Below are positions 24,157 through 34,090 of a DNA stretch of 64,000 nt, one piece after another. The first letter of the stretch is position 1. Each line of letters starts with the position of its first letter. Source of the DNA: Acanthosoma haemorrhoidale (taxonomy: Eukaryota > Arthropoda > Insecta > Hemiptera > Acanthosomatidae); the NCBI GenBank assembly GCA_930367205.1, contig OV884012.1:32026796-32090795 (forward strand), read 5' to 3'. The translations under genes and the position numbers were made by a program. The notes beneath the pieces were generated by a model. The model ran no database searches. It had not been told where the DNA came from and worked only from the letters and a program-made list of their open reading frames with translations.

Positions 24157-24978
24157 TCAGGCTTCATCACGTTGCTCCCATCTACGTGACTCGACCTTCT
24201 GCCCTGTCTGTCTCCTGTTTCTGCTGCGCCTCGCTTCTTCTCCTTCAGTTCCCGAAGTCCCTGATGACTCATCTTCTGATGATCCACTCTCCCCATGTGT
24301 CATGCTCCGTCTCTCTCTTACTTCTTGAGTGTTTACCTCCATTGGTTCTGGTCGTTGGTATTCTCTCCTCCGGAAGATATACGGGCAATGCCTCGCGATG
24401 TGTCCTTCCTCGCCACACTCAAAACATTTTGTTCGAGGACACTGTGCCACTAAATGTCCTGCCTTCCTACATCCGTGGCATTTTCTTTCTTCCCTGGGCG
24501 GGGCATACCTCGGTCTCGTTCCTCTAAATCTTCTTTCTCCTGTCGTTCCCTTGTCTCTGCCAATAACGGACGTTTCTGGTCTCCTCCAGGTTGGTTTCAG
24601 GGTCCGGGTTCTTTTGTATGCAACTCGGCTCCACTCATTGTCGACGTCTTGCACCCTCACTTCTTCCTCCTTGGCACTAGTGTCGATCATTGATTGTGCA
24701 CACTCCGAGAACGAGCGCTCATCAGAGAATCCTTCCTTTCTTCCTGTCTCCTTGGCCAGTTGCACTTTTAGAATTGTGGATAAGAATCCCATTCTACCAT
24801 CCACCTCTTCTACGCTAATCGACTCTCTCATCTTCTCCGTTATCTTATTGAAACGGACTACTAACCCCGCAGCATATTGCCCGTTACTTTGTCTTGGGGA
24901 CTTTGTCTCCCTAAACATTTGGAATATGTCCTCCTCGGGAGTCCATCGTCCTCCTCCGTACGCCTTCTTCAATCTCAT
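24157..24978 (-). CDS. Gypsy Gag, C-terminal part with two zinc knuckles
   Basis: Gag forms the particle and binds element RNA. The second half carries two CCHC zinc knuckles in a row (CHGCRKAGHLVAQC and CFECGEEGHIARHC), followed by an acidic Ser-rich and then Arg-rich tail. The upstream part (LKKAYGGGRWTPEEDIF) looks like the end of the capsid region. The ATG at 24978 overlaps the stop of the preceding frame as ATGA, one base back. Given the continuous gag similarity across the junction, a minus-one change inside a single gag gene is likely. The frame ends in TGA and continues open into the protease. Confidence 0.88.
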   Translation of the reverse strand: MRLKKAYGGGRWTPEEDIFQMFRETKSPRQSNGQYAAGLVVRFNKITEKMRESISVEEVDGRMGFLSTILKVQLAKETGRKEGFSDERSFSECAQSMIDTSAKEEEVRVQDVDNEWSRVAYKRTRTLKPTWRRPETSVIGRDKGTTGERRFRGTRPRYAPPREERKCHGCRKAGHLVAQCPRTKCFECGEEGHIARHCPYIFRRREYQRPEPMEVNTQEVRERRSMTHGESGSSEDESSGTSGTEGEEARRSRNRRQTGQKVESRRWEQRDEA

Positions 24979-25355
24979 CTTAATATCTTAATTAATTCCC
25001 ACGGGGTTTCTTCATCTGCCTGAATTTGATTCAGTATACTTCTCTTGACCCGACATATCAGGGCCGCCTTCAACGATTCCGCGTCTCTGGGATCTATTAA
25101 ATTTTCTTCTGCTTTAGCTCCAATTAAAGCTGTGAGACGGTCTCCTCCTTTTAGGAAATGGTTCAGCTCACCCAGTTCCCCAGTGAATCTCTCCAGCTCC
25201 GCAACAGCCTTCCTCAGATCCTGGGTATTCATCGCTTTTACCCTCATCAGCGCGAGCGCCGTGGCATGAACTTCTGGCATAGTTCCCACTCTTCTAATAT
25301 CTGCTCCCTCTACGAGATTCAAGACGGGCTGTCTCAAAATTCCTCCTTCAGTCAT
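24975..25355 (-). CDS. Gypsy Gag, N-terminal part
   Basis: This first frame after the leader holds 126 residues, starting at the ATG at 25355, about 75 bp after the primer-binding site. It is helical and charged (MRVKAMNTQDLRKAVAELE, then RDAESLKAALICRVKRSI, DEETPWELIK). The spacing and the TPWELIKI-to-LKKAYGGG transition fit a gypsy Gag capsid interrupted by a minus-one change. It overlaps the next frame by four bases. No domain is recognised beyond this context. Confidence 0.75.
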   Translation of the reverse strand: MTEGGILRQPVLNLVEGADIRRVGTMPEVHATALALMRVKAMNTQDLRKAVAELERFTGELGELNHFLKGGDRLTALIGAKAEENLIDPRDAESLKAALICRVKRSILNQIQADEETPWELIKILR

Positions 25356-25430
25356 CTTCTCTCTTTCGCGTATAGAAGAAAAAAAACAAAAAAAAATTAC
25401 GCTCGCACTCGATAACTCTCTTTCTCAACG

Positions 25431-25450
25431 GTTCCCGGGTTTCGGCACCA
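25431..25450 (-). other. Primer-binding site of the gypsy element
   Basis: Directly inside the 5' LTR the element's strand reads TGGTGCCGAAACCCGGGAAC, with the first T shared with the LTR end. It begins TGG, as expected for pairing with a tRNA 3' CCA. The tRNA species was not identified. Confidence 0.8.
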
Positions 25451-25629
25451 GTTAATGTTTATTGAATTACAAGCTAAGAAAGGTTGGTAATAAGAACACG
25501 TAGAACGTTATAACAAGACTCCTTTATTTAGACCAAGATACCTCTATCTATAGGTATTACCTGTAAACATATCCAGATAACATATGTTTGGGGATTATGG
25601 CTGGGCACTAGCGGCGCCTGGACTTAACT
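25450..25629 (-). repeat. Gypsy 5' LTR
   Basis: Partner of 20540-20719, with one base difference in 180. The right edge meets the continuing AT microsatellite. Confidence 0.97.
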
Positions 25630-25705
25630 TATATATATATATATATATATAAGCTATATCGCCGTCGGTTAAGATAAATAAAAAAAGAATAAGGAAAGAG
25701 GGAAA

Positions 25706-26026
25706 TGCACCGACACACTCTGACTCCAGTAAAAGATTGCTTTATTATTGATGACAATCCGACATACATAGGATCATGATCGAATTAGTATTCGACATAC
25801 TCAAGCCTCTCGCTTTAGCTTATATATATAACCATATAACCATATAATATAACCACTTGGGAAACAACTCCGTAATAGAGGAGAGGAAGTGTGGGGAGGA
25901 AATAAGACAGGGAAACAGCTAAGGAGAGGTGCTTGAGCTAAGATCTGAAGAAGACAGCCAGAGGCAGCTGTATAAACAATCTTAACTAAGCTAAAAGAAA
26001 ACTGTACTGGGCAGCGGGGGAGTTCA
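25706..26026 (-). repeat. Possible solo or partial LTR of another retroelement
   Basis: Read on the minus strand the block starts TGAACTCCCC and ends GTCGGTGCA (TG...CA). It carries a TATA-box-like TATATATATAAGC (25819-25832) and AATAAAG (about 25742) roughly 75 bp downstream, the spacing seen in LTR promoters. A G-rich tract (minus of 26027-26041) precedes it like a polypurine tract. No second copy is in the window and the 5-bp flanks do not match, so it is only a candidate. Confidence 0.35.
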
Positions 26027-26049
26027 GTCTGCCCCCCTCCACCTTTGTT

Positions 26050-27090
26050 TCTGTCTAACTGCTAACTTCAGTCCTGTAACATTTAGCTTATTATGTCAGA
26101 CAACAGACGATCAGTTTCCACGGTTATGCTGGCTCTCATAAAAACCATTATTGTCAAGGCATCCACACTGGTACTGGGTCGTCTTTCGATTGTCTGTCTA
26201 TGTATTTGATAGTTTCCACGAAAACGGATTTAATGTCGACTTAATCCATCTTAAATTTTAATAGCACATTCCTCCTAAATATGCTGATTAATGTTCAGTT
26301 AAAATAAAATAACAGGAGCAGACAATCAGTAAAAAACAAAAACTGGAAAATAAAATGAAATAATGTTTATTCACAAATATATAATACGTTTTAAGGAACC
26401 CATGCAAAATCCTACAAGCATTCCTTGATATTATCCTGTTATTAAGTTCATAATAGATCTAAAACAAATTATTTTCAGATAATTAAAAAAAATCTATTCC
26501 TTTTCATTTTAGAGGACTCAAGGTTCACGCTAATGGAAATTTATTGCACTTAAATTTAAGGTTCAGATTGGCAAACGAAACCCATGATAAAAACCCAACT
26601 CATAGACATGCTTGTTTATTTCTTCCCAAGGACCAGAAAAAAACAGACTATTCTCTAATTCCCACATAAAAACTTTTTTTAATTTTCAGTGCATCTATTT
26701 TAAATTTAATCTAAAGTATTAAACATATATTCAACAAGAAAAGATATTACTCCTCGATCTAGCCGAGTTGAAATTGTTAAATAATTCATAAAGGCATTAG
26801 CATATATTAGTCTGATTTAAACTTGCTCAAAAATTACTTTTTCTTTATTACTACTTAGAAAAACTATATCGATTTATGCAAAGATCATATTCCATTATCA
26901 TTGAAGCAAATAAACACATTTCAACTGGCCACTGAAGTTAATTTTCGTAGCATAGCCCCAAAGTATATTTTAGGCTTTTTGCTAATTAATCTTGGCTGTG
27001 GTGATTCACTTCAATATGAACCGTTGAGCTCTAACTCAGTATTGATAATGATGTCTAGCTTGGGAACATGATAACATAAAAAAACAATAA
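26050..27090. other. Intron 1, AT-rich, no recognised gene
   Basis: No exon, RNA or transposon motif was recognised. The first 200 bp may be internal sequence of the LTR-like element at 25706-26026. Confidence 0.45.
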
Positions 27091-27305
27091 TCCAGTGATG
27101 CGGCTGGCAGTGGAGCGTGGGGGACTTCCCAAGACTCCGCTCCCATGCGATGGAGTTTATCCATGCGGATTTCGGAGGTCTCTGGGCTCTTTGTAAATAC
27201 TATGATGAATGAGCGAGTGAATGAAAATTCGGTATGAATGAGCGCATTTATCAGAATTACTTATTGCCCAATAAGACATACTGAAATTTTATCACAATTA
27301 AGAAG
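27091..27305 (+). mobile_element. Truncated J1 LINE 3' end
   Basis: This matches the 3' end of the long J1 copy (43815-44030): GTGGGGGACTTCCCAAGACT, then a GGAGGTCTCTGGGCT-type block, TGTAAATACT, GAATGAGCGAGTGAATGA and a final AATTTTATCACAATTAAG. It is a 5'-truncated insertion, as is usual for LINEs. Confidence 0.8.
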
Positions 27306-28119
27306 ATCTATTAAGTATTAAGTAAGTTTTTAAAAAATGCTTGAAATAATACAACAGTCGAGAGCGTTATGAACCCTAGTTTTTAAGTTTAGTTTGGTAC
27401 CAGTGTAATCACAAGCTGAGTTTTCAAGAATTTTCTTCTTAGAAAAACAAATTTCCACTTGATCAGACCTTTGTAGTAGCTCCTTGATTCTTTTTTATTT
27501 TCTGATTTAAATTCCCTACAGACAAAGAGGGCTGCCCCTTGGCAACCGTCTGATGTGGAAATAAGGCCGTTTACAAGGTATTGGTATTACAGGGCTGAAG
27601 ATTTTCACCAGCGGATCCGAACGCCTTCAGTGCTCGTGCATATATTTTCCACCCTCCGTATGAATATTGTAATGTCTTCATTTCGGATCAGGAGGCGCTT
27701 TTTCCTTCAATCGATATATAGCAGAAACTCCTTTTTTATTCTTAGAACAGGATGAAATACAAAACATGTAAAACTTCAAAAAGTCATTACACCCCGAAAC
27801 AACAAGTAAAAGAATGAAAGTTGTAAAAGATTCTCAAGATTATAATGACAAGATTACGAAGATGAAACAGCGATATAATAAACAGAATATAATAAACAGT
27901 CAACATAGCACATCGAGTGACCAGCAGGGCTTTAAGAATATTCCTTCCATCTTTGTGATACTTTTCATTTTAAACATTGGTAAGGTTGTTTTTGAACATC
28001 TAACTATGATAAGCTTTATATTGCGATTTATGTTGAGGTACAGATCGCACTACAATTTTTATTCGGTAATAGTTAACAGCAAAAAAAATATTATTGAACG
28101 TATTTGGACTCGAATGTAA

Positions 28120-28195
28120 TCAGCGAACTGTACAGCTCAGTTGGTTGACTCCAGACTATTGGGAAAGTCCTTGGTTGGAATCCCTAATATGCCAG
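28120..28195 (+). repeat. tRNA-like sequence (SINE head or decayed tRNA)
   Basis: The segment contains an A-box-like CAGCTCAGTTGGTTGA and, about 36 bp later, a B-box-like GGTTGGAATCCC. The spacing suits a tRNA, but the acceptor ends do not pair. A tRNA-derived SINE head or a tRNA pseudogene is more likely than a working tRNA. Confidence 0.45.
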
Positions 28196-29149
28196 TATAT
28201 TTTTTATTGGCTGTTAACTGTATATGATACATTTCTATTATTCTAAGTCGACATGAGAATTTCGGCCAATTGGCTTTTTATTTCTATTTAAACAGTTTGT
28301 CTTTTTGCGAATTTTTCACACCGTATTTTCTTAGTTTATTTTGTATTCATTAAGGTTTCTCAAACGCGAAACTAGAATAGTTTTAATGTTGTGATAGGTT
28401 ATCAAATTTTGCATTTGGCTTTAAAGATAACTAGTTTTGGAAATTTGTTAGTCTTGTCAGTATTACTTTCAACATCTACAAAATATTTAACTAAAAGAAA
28501 ATATTCACATGACTACTGAAGAGTTAAGAGTTAATTTACTACCGGGAAATGCTCTTAATTAATTTAGTTAAGTAAATGAAATTGATTATTATTTCGATGT
28601 GTGTTTCGCTGGCTGCTTATTGACGAGCAGCGTCACACACTGATATATTGATCAGTCACATTTGATATAGGAGTACGCTGACTAAAAAAAAAAAATTCAC
28701 AGCTGTCATATTACTGTGATATATTACTTCTCCTGTATGATTGTTTTAGGCAGTGTCGCCAAAATTAATAAACTAACACAAAAAACGTACTAAACCTCTT
28801 CTGGTAAAAAGACTTTAATCTTAATCACTCAAGAAAAAATATCTTTAAAAAAATGGCATGCCAGCCGTTTATTTTTTGTGACGATAAGGCGAGTACGGGT
28901 GGTGGAAGAGTGACGAGCCGTTAATAGCCTGAAGGGGAAAGCCCTTTTTTCAAATATCCCAGCCCCCCTTGATTCCTCCACCGATCAAAATGTTAGCAAA
29001 ATAGGCATTTGTCTTGTGAAAGGGGATGTTTTTCTTTGGATCTTTTTTAAGACATTACATTTGAAATAACATATCGAAAAGGTAGGCTAGTAATTAATTA
29101 TTAAAAATAAGTTGTATTCATAAAATGAAATGACATGAAAAAAAAACTT

Positions 29150-30560
29150 TACTCTGGGACACTGTTCCATAATAATAACAAGAAGGAACAGAAAAAAAAT
29201 GTATAGCCGCATGTGATACAAAAATAATGAAAACAACAGATTACATTATACAGGTTTGATATGTTTATGAATGTTTATGTACATATGTATAAGACGATAC
29301 GAAACTAAAACAAAAAAAGAATTGAAATAAAAAAATATTAAACATATATATAAATCATCGCAAGAGGGGAAAGAGCGTGGTTGATGGGACCAATGACAAA
29401 AAAATAAAGTAGAACTAAGAACTAAGAAGAATAACTAAGAATTATGAATTTTTAGATTGGAGGGAGAGAAGTACTGGTCTCATGTCCAGATTTAAAGATT
29501 GGGAAACTTTATGGATGACGAATATTGATGGGAATAGTGTTCCAATTCTTTGTAGCAAGGATAAGAAAAGAATGGTCAAAGGAAGCAGATTTGTAAAAAG
29601 GGAAATACAGGTCGGGAGGATAAGATCTAGTATCGTGGGATTTGACAGCTGATTTCATTTGAACGAAATTATGAAGACATAAGGGCTTTTGTTCATGATA
29701 CTATTGAAGAGGAGGTTATTGGCGGGAGGGTGCAGCCATCCAAACTCAGAGAAGTGTCGTTAAATTCGACGGTTTCTGGTAATATCTGGTGGGGTACCAA
29801 GCTTAGAAATTGATTCGTCAGCCACTTAAACCGAACTTCGATATCTCCAGAGAGACCACCATACACCACGCAACCTACTCAAAATGGGAAGACAAGATTG
29901 GAAACTAGGATTTAGCATGTATGTAATGGGAGATCGTCCAGATCGATTCATGGGTTTAGGGATAGAAATGGATTTGTGGGTTATTTGGAAAATGTGGTCT
30001 TTCCAGGACAGAGTTTGGTTAATGACCATAACTAGTAATATCATTTATGTCCATCATCACCCTAATATCATTTAGGGTTTTAGGAGGGAAAGCGATCCTA
30101 CGATGATTGCCTTGGATTTCTCCGCATATGAAGAGAAGCCCAGGTCTTCCTGAATCAGTTGGGAGGTGGTTTGGACCTATTCAGGAGGGAAGGATGTGTA
30201 CATAAGGGTGTCGTTGGCATATGGGTAAAATGAGGAGTGATGGACAGAATTATGGAGGTTGTTGATATAGAAACAGGAATCACTAGAAAAATAGATGAAG
30301 AGCTACACTGGAAGGTAAAAAAAGAAGTTGGAATGGAGGTTGATCAGGGATGAGAACTGCCTGGGAGCGATTTGAGATGCATCCTTATGAGTTCGTTTAC
30401 GAGAGTTGATTAAAACTTGTGGGACATTGATTACAGATATCTGCCCTAGGCACATGGAAATAAGATACCGAAACACATTAAATCTGGGTTGGGATTTGGT
30501 TACAAACAGGAATATACTAATAAGTTGTTCAGGAGATCTACCAACAAACCATCATTTAAA
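29150..30560 (-). mobile_element. CR1/L2-like LINE reverse transcriptase, decayed
   Basis: On the minus strand, broken frames give RT landmarks in order. A catalytic region reads YPYANDTLMYTSF (YADD changed to YAND) near 30230. EKSKAIIVGS is next. VINQTLSWKDHIFQITHKS lies in the frame 30044-29826. A thumb/C-terminal part near 29580-29480 reads LATKNWNTIPINIRH and FPIFKSG. The tail near 29150 is AT-rich with an A-run end. Many stops show that it is old. Similar C-termini occur at 33860-34090 and 59190-59640. The clade is inferred from motif spacing and not from an alignment. Confidence 0.65.
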
Positions 30561-31276
30561 AAAAAAAAAACTTTATTGAGGTAATAACATAGTATTAAGT
30601 AACAGCGATCTGAACTAGACAACAACTATTAAAACAGTGAGTAGAGTGGTGAGACTGAAAGAGTATATATACTACCAGGGGGAAGTGATAATATATTTGC
30701 ACGATAATTATACAATATGGCATAACTGTTCGATTCATATTTTAGCTACTTCAAAGAAAATGATTTCCTCAAATAATTGTATCACTTGGATCATCTCCTT
30801 CACTTTCGTAGGTAAAAATAAAAAAAATTCATTGCAATAGCTAATAAGGAATTCGAATTTCATGACTTAGTTTAAAATGCTCAAATGAAATCTTGACAAT
30901 GTTCAACTTATAATTTACCTTAATTAATGCCACGATTGCAGTTTATAAGATCAAAAATAGACATCACCTAAAATATGTCAACTACAACATATTGACTTAT
31001 TGTATTTCTATGAATGTTATGCGTTGTAATCAACAATTAATTACGCACTAATGCAAGAACCGTTCACTCTAAATTTCAGATTCACTTTGGTACTTTGTGT
31101 TGTGCTGATACACAGTTTGCGCTCTGATACGGAAATCGAATCATTTTAAAACTGAATCATAACACTTCAAATAATATGAAACATAAATAAATTTATCTAT
31201 GGACGGCGTTTATAAATAATATATCCAAAAGTGTAACAGCTAGTTGTTGGTTAATATTAAATTAGACTGACGTCCA
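30561..31276. other. Intron 1, AT-rich, no recognised feature
   Basis: Nothing coding was recognised. An A run followed by CTTTATTG at 30558 may mark the poly(A) end of another minus-strand fragment. Confidence 0.45.
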
Positions 31277-31443
31277 ATTTCGGCTTCTCACAACGTTGCA
31301 TTTTTATTTTACTTGCGCTTTCGGCAGCTACAGAGTAGTAGTAAGTCTGACACCGCGAATACAAGCAAGATCACATGATAAAGGGACTATGGCTGCCGAA
31401 AGTGCTTGTAAAATAAAAATGCGAAGTTGTGAGAAGACGAAAT
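31277..31443. mobile_element. Foldback (inverted-repeat) element, about 165 bp
   Basis: Two arms of about 50 bp are imperfect reverse complements. The left arm runs ATTTCGGCTTCTCACAAC... to CTTTCGGCAGC (31277-31331). The right arm runs GCTGCCGAAAG... to GTTGTGAGAAGACGAAAT (31391-31443). They are separated by about 60 bp. A few mismatches (for example GTTGC against TTCGC) keep the arms alignable. There is no coding capacity. This is the form of a small non-autonomous foldback or MITE. No clear target duplication was seen. Confidence 0.75.
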
Positions 31444-32399
31444 AAAAGGGAAGACAAAAGTTATAGGAAAGTAAAACCAGGCGCTATTTACTGAATACTA
31501 TATCTACCATGTCTTAGCGTGAGATGATTAAAGGACAGAGTAAGATTGTTTATTGGTTTTGCTATTTATTTTGATGCGAAATCATCAGGTCATCAACACC
31601 GTTGTTTATTCTTTAAACTGATTTTAAAGAATGACTATTGACGTGAGCCTGCGATCCTAGATCACAAAGACAAGAGAAGAGCAGATGTGGATCACCCAGA
31701 GCCCATGTCATGTTAATAGTATTTATTATCACGAGGTATGATCAAATGGTGTAGATGATAACTATATAAAACCTAGCTTAGATACATCACTACTATCCAC
31801 CAATGGTTACATTTACATGGGATGGAGGCTGCTTAACATTTTATTATGTCCTTAATTAACCAACAGGTAATCAGAAAATATCTTACTCCCATCCTCCAGC
31901 CTATGATTAATACATACAATGAAAATATGCAGTAAACTAACCCCATAACCTGAAAAATCAATCCATTCATTCATTCCATATTATAACCACTTTACTTCAC
32001 ATCATTCGTTCCTTGAGAATCGCATTATGACAATAACGTTCCAAATGTGGGTTGCCTGTCTTTTCCAGAACAGATCTCCTGGTATTGACAGCCCTTCCAA
32101 TCTTTTTCCAGTAAACTCATTCGGCCAAATCATTTTCATAGTCTATAACAAAAAAAATATTCCGTTCTTCCGGAGTTTTATATTTCAATAAATGTACAAC
32201 TGTGAATCGGGATACCAACCAGCGAAAGTTATATAAAGCAGGAATGGAATATGATAATACGATGAAGAACGAATGACATCGAATAGACCCCTTTTCACAA
32301 TGGTGCTTAGGATTGGCTTGTGATTATAACAGATCCCTATTCCATCTTTACTTAAGTCGCCGTACGGTATTTGAGGTCAGTCAAGTGTGGATAGTTCTT
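31444..32399. other. Intron 1, no recognised feature
   Basis: Unassigned AT-rich sequence without exon-like frames. Confidence 0.45.
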
Positions 32400-32580
32400 A
32401 TATCAGTGGGTTTGAATGGACAGAAGGTTTCTTATCAAAGCTTCTGAATAATTTCTTCATGGGAGTCTGTACGCATGACAGTTGTAGATCTCTGCGCACT
32501 GCCCGGTTGCTTACGCATGGTGCTCCTGCAGGTATTAGCCTTAGTTAATCTTGGATCGGAATCTCTTTATTGTCAAAATG
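32400..32580 (-). mobile_element. LINE ORF2 C-terminal fragment (Jockey-like)
   Basis: A minus-strand frame reads APCVSNRAVRRDLQLSCVQ, then MKKLFRSFDKKPSVHSNPL. This resembles the C-terminal end of Jockey-clade RT proteins (W/Y-V-x-N-x-x-I-x-R-D-L, followed by H-x-N). The flanks on both sides are unassigned, although the minus frame at 32849-33058 may belong to the same relic. It was recognised from one conserved block only. Confidence 0.4.
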
Positions 32581-33859
32581 TGATATTTTTCACATTTTCA
32601 GGGCTTCATATGTTTAAATAGGTTTCAGTAAGTAGGTGTATGCCTTTAAATTTTGAATTACTGGAGTGGTTTGAAGTACTGATAAAGCATTTTCCATTTA
32701 AGTTTCGGGAGAGGGTTCTATTCCAATGTGTTTCATAAATCTAGAATCGTCGTCCCAGGTCTTCGCAAAATTGCATGTCCAACTATGCTTTACGGCTTTG
32801 AGCAATAGTCTTGAGAACACGGTCCCCGTACTAACAGATATTTCTCCATTATCCTTTGCAATAAATGTTAATTAACTGAATTAAGGAACGATGAATTATT
32901 TCCAGTCCTGTGCAAAGTTCCTTGAGGCTATGGGATAGTGCAAACACTCCTCGCCTAATAGAATTACAGGGGAGACCAGAGGTTCCTCGGCTGGGGCAAA
33001 CACACCTTGGACAAATATGTACTCCCACGTAGTAGTCGACAACCAACATTCCCTTCAATTTTATTTTACACTTGGATAGGGCAAATGTTTGCGTTCACAT
33101 TAATCCACACTTTCCTTTTTCTTCTCATTGAAGAATATTTTTTTTTCGAAGTACATTAATTGTATTGTACATTTATTGGGTGCATTGATAAATTATTAAT
33201 AAATAATAGCAACTAATAAAACGGTTTAGGAGGGAATACTGCCTCATTCTCGAGTAACTATGACCGTTATGACGCTTATGACGAGCACATGTCGCAAGTA
33301 AAACTAATGTCAAAAATATTAATAATAAATCCATTCAAATGAGTAGATATCAACGCAGGCCACTATTTCCATTCCGTAATTATATACCCTCTCCACGTTC
33401 CAATTTACTAGCTGTGTTTGCCTGACTCAGGTAGCTAATGATTCCTCCTGAGACCCTTTGCCAAGTGTCCTGTCTTAACTTTTATTGACTATCCTATCGC
33501 TTTCTGCTTCAATGTTAAAAATGTTAGGTATAGCCTAATCAAATCCTGCCCTTGAACCAACATATCTCTCCCACTACCTATTGGTCGATAGTTACCCTTA
33601 AACACACATGACTGTGTGGAGTATAGGGGTCTCTCTGGGGGACTCCAAACTGAAATGAATGATGAATTCATTCGTCAGATTTGTCTTTGAGACTCCACAA
33701 CGCTCTCATGACTCCCATCTCTACACCCTTCCTCTCCTTATGTACACAATATTTCTTTGGTTTATTCCTCTTCCAAATCAACAATTTTCATGAGCATAAG
33801 GAGGCTGATGAAATATAGCATATAAATAATATGCAATATTACACAGTTCAAAACCAAAT

Positions 33860-34090
33860 TCTTAGACTACTGCTGGAACTCAAGATTTCGTCTATCTGAG
33901 CTGTTTACTCCTGCCCCTAAAATGGGTGTTCAAAAACTCTCTGGAATTCACTGCCTCTTAATATCTGCCATTCTCTTCCCTTAGAAACCTTCAAAACCCT
34001 CCCTCCTATTCCAACACTCCACTCTTGCTAGTCTTATAACAGTTCATTCATAATTTTATTTTTTACTTTCTATCTTTACCTCATCAGAAC
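33860..34090 (+). mobile_element. CR1/L2-like LINE 3' end
   Basis: The broken plus-strand translation gives YSCP, LWNSLPLNI, LPLETFKTLP and then PTLHSC, the usual end of a CR1/L2-like RT. The order and spacing agree with 59190-59640. A T/A-rich tail follows near 34050. It meets the minus-strand LINE at 34090-35640 tail to tail. Confidence 0.55.

Larger units (their letters stand above)
20540..25629 (-). mobile_element. Complete Ty3/gypsy LTR retrotransposon, young
   Basis: The 5.09-kb element on the minus strand has two 180-bp LTRs differing at one base, a tRNA primer site, gag with two zinc knuckles, protease, reverse transcriptase/RNase H, integrase and a polypurine tract. LTR ends are AGTTAA...TTAACT and the flanks are TATA, features shared with the gypsy/17.6/297 group. 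Only about 300 bp separate integrase from the 3' LTR, so there is no room for env. Near-identical LTRs mean recent insertion, yet the coding part is split by an in-frame TGA and three minus-one frame changes. Inactivity or unusual expression cannot be told apart from one copy. Confidence 0.95.

Noticed and set aside
22806..24991. Several plus-strand frames of 80-220 codons inside the gypsy element
   Set aside because: They are shadows of gag and pol on minus, where catalytic motifs are present.
25431..25450. Naming the priming tRNA of the gypsy element
   Set aside because: The primer site starts TGG as expected, but I could not match it reliably to a specific tRNA without a tRNA set.
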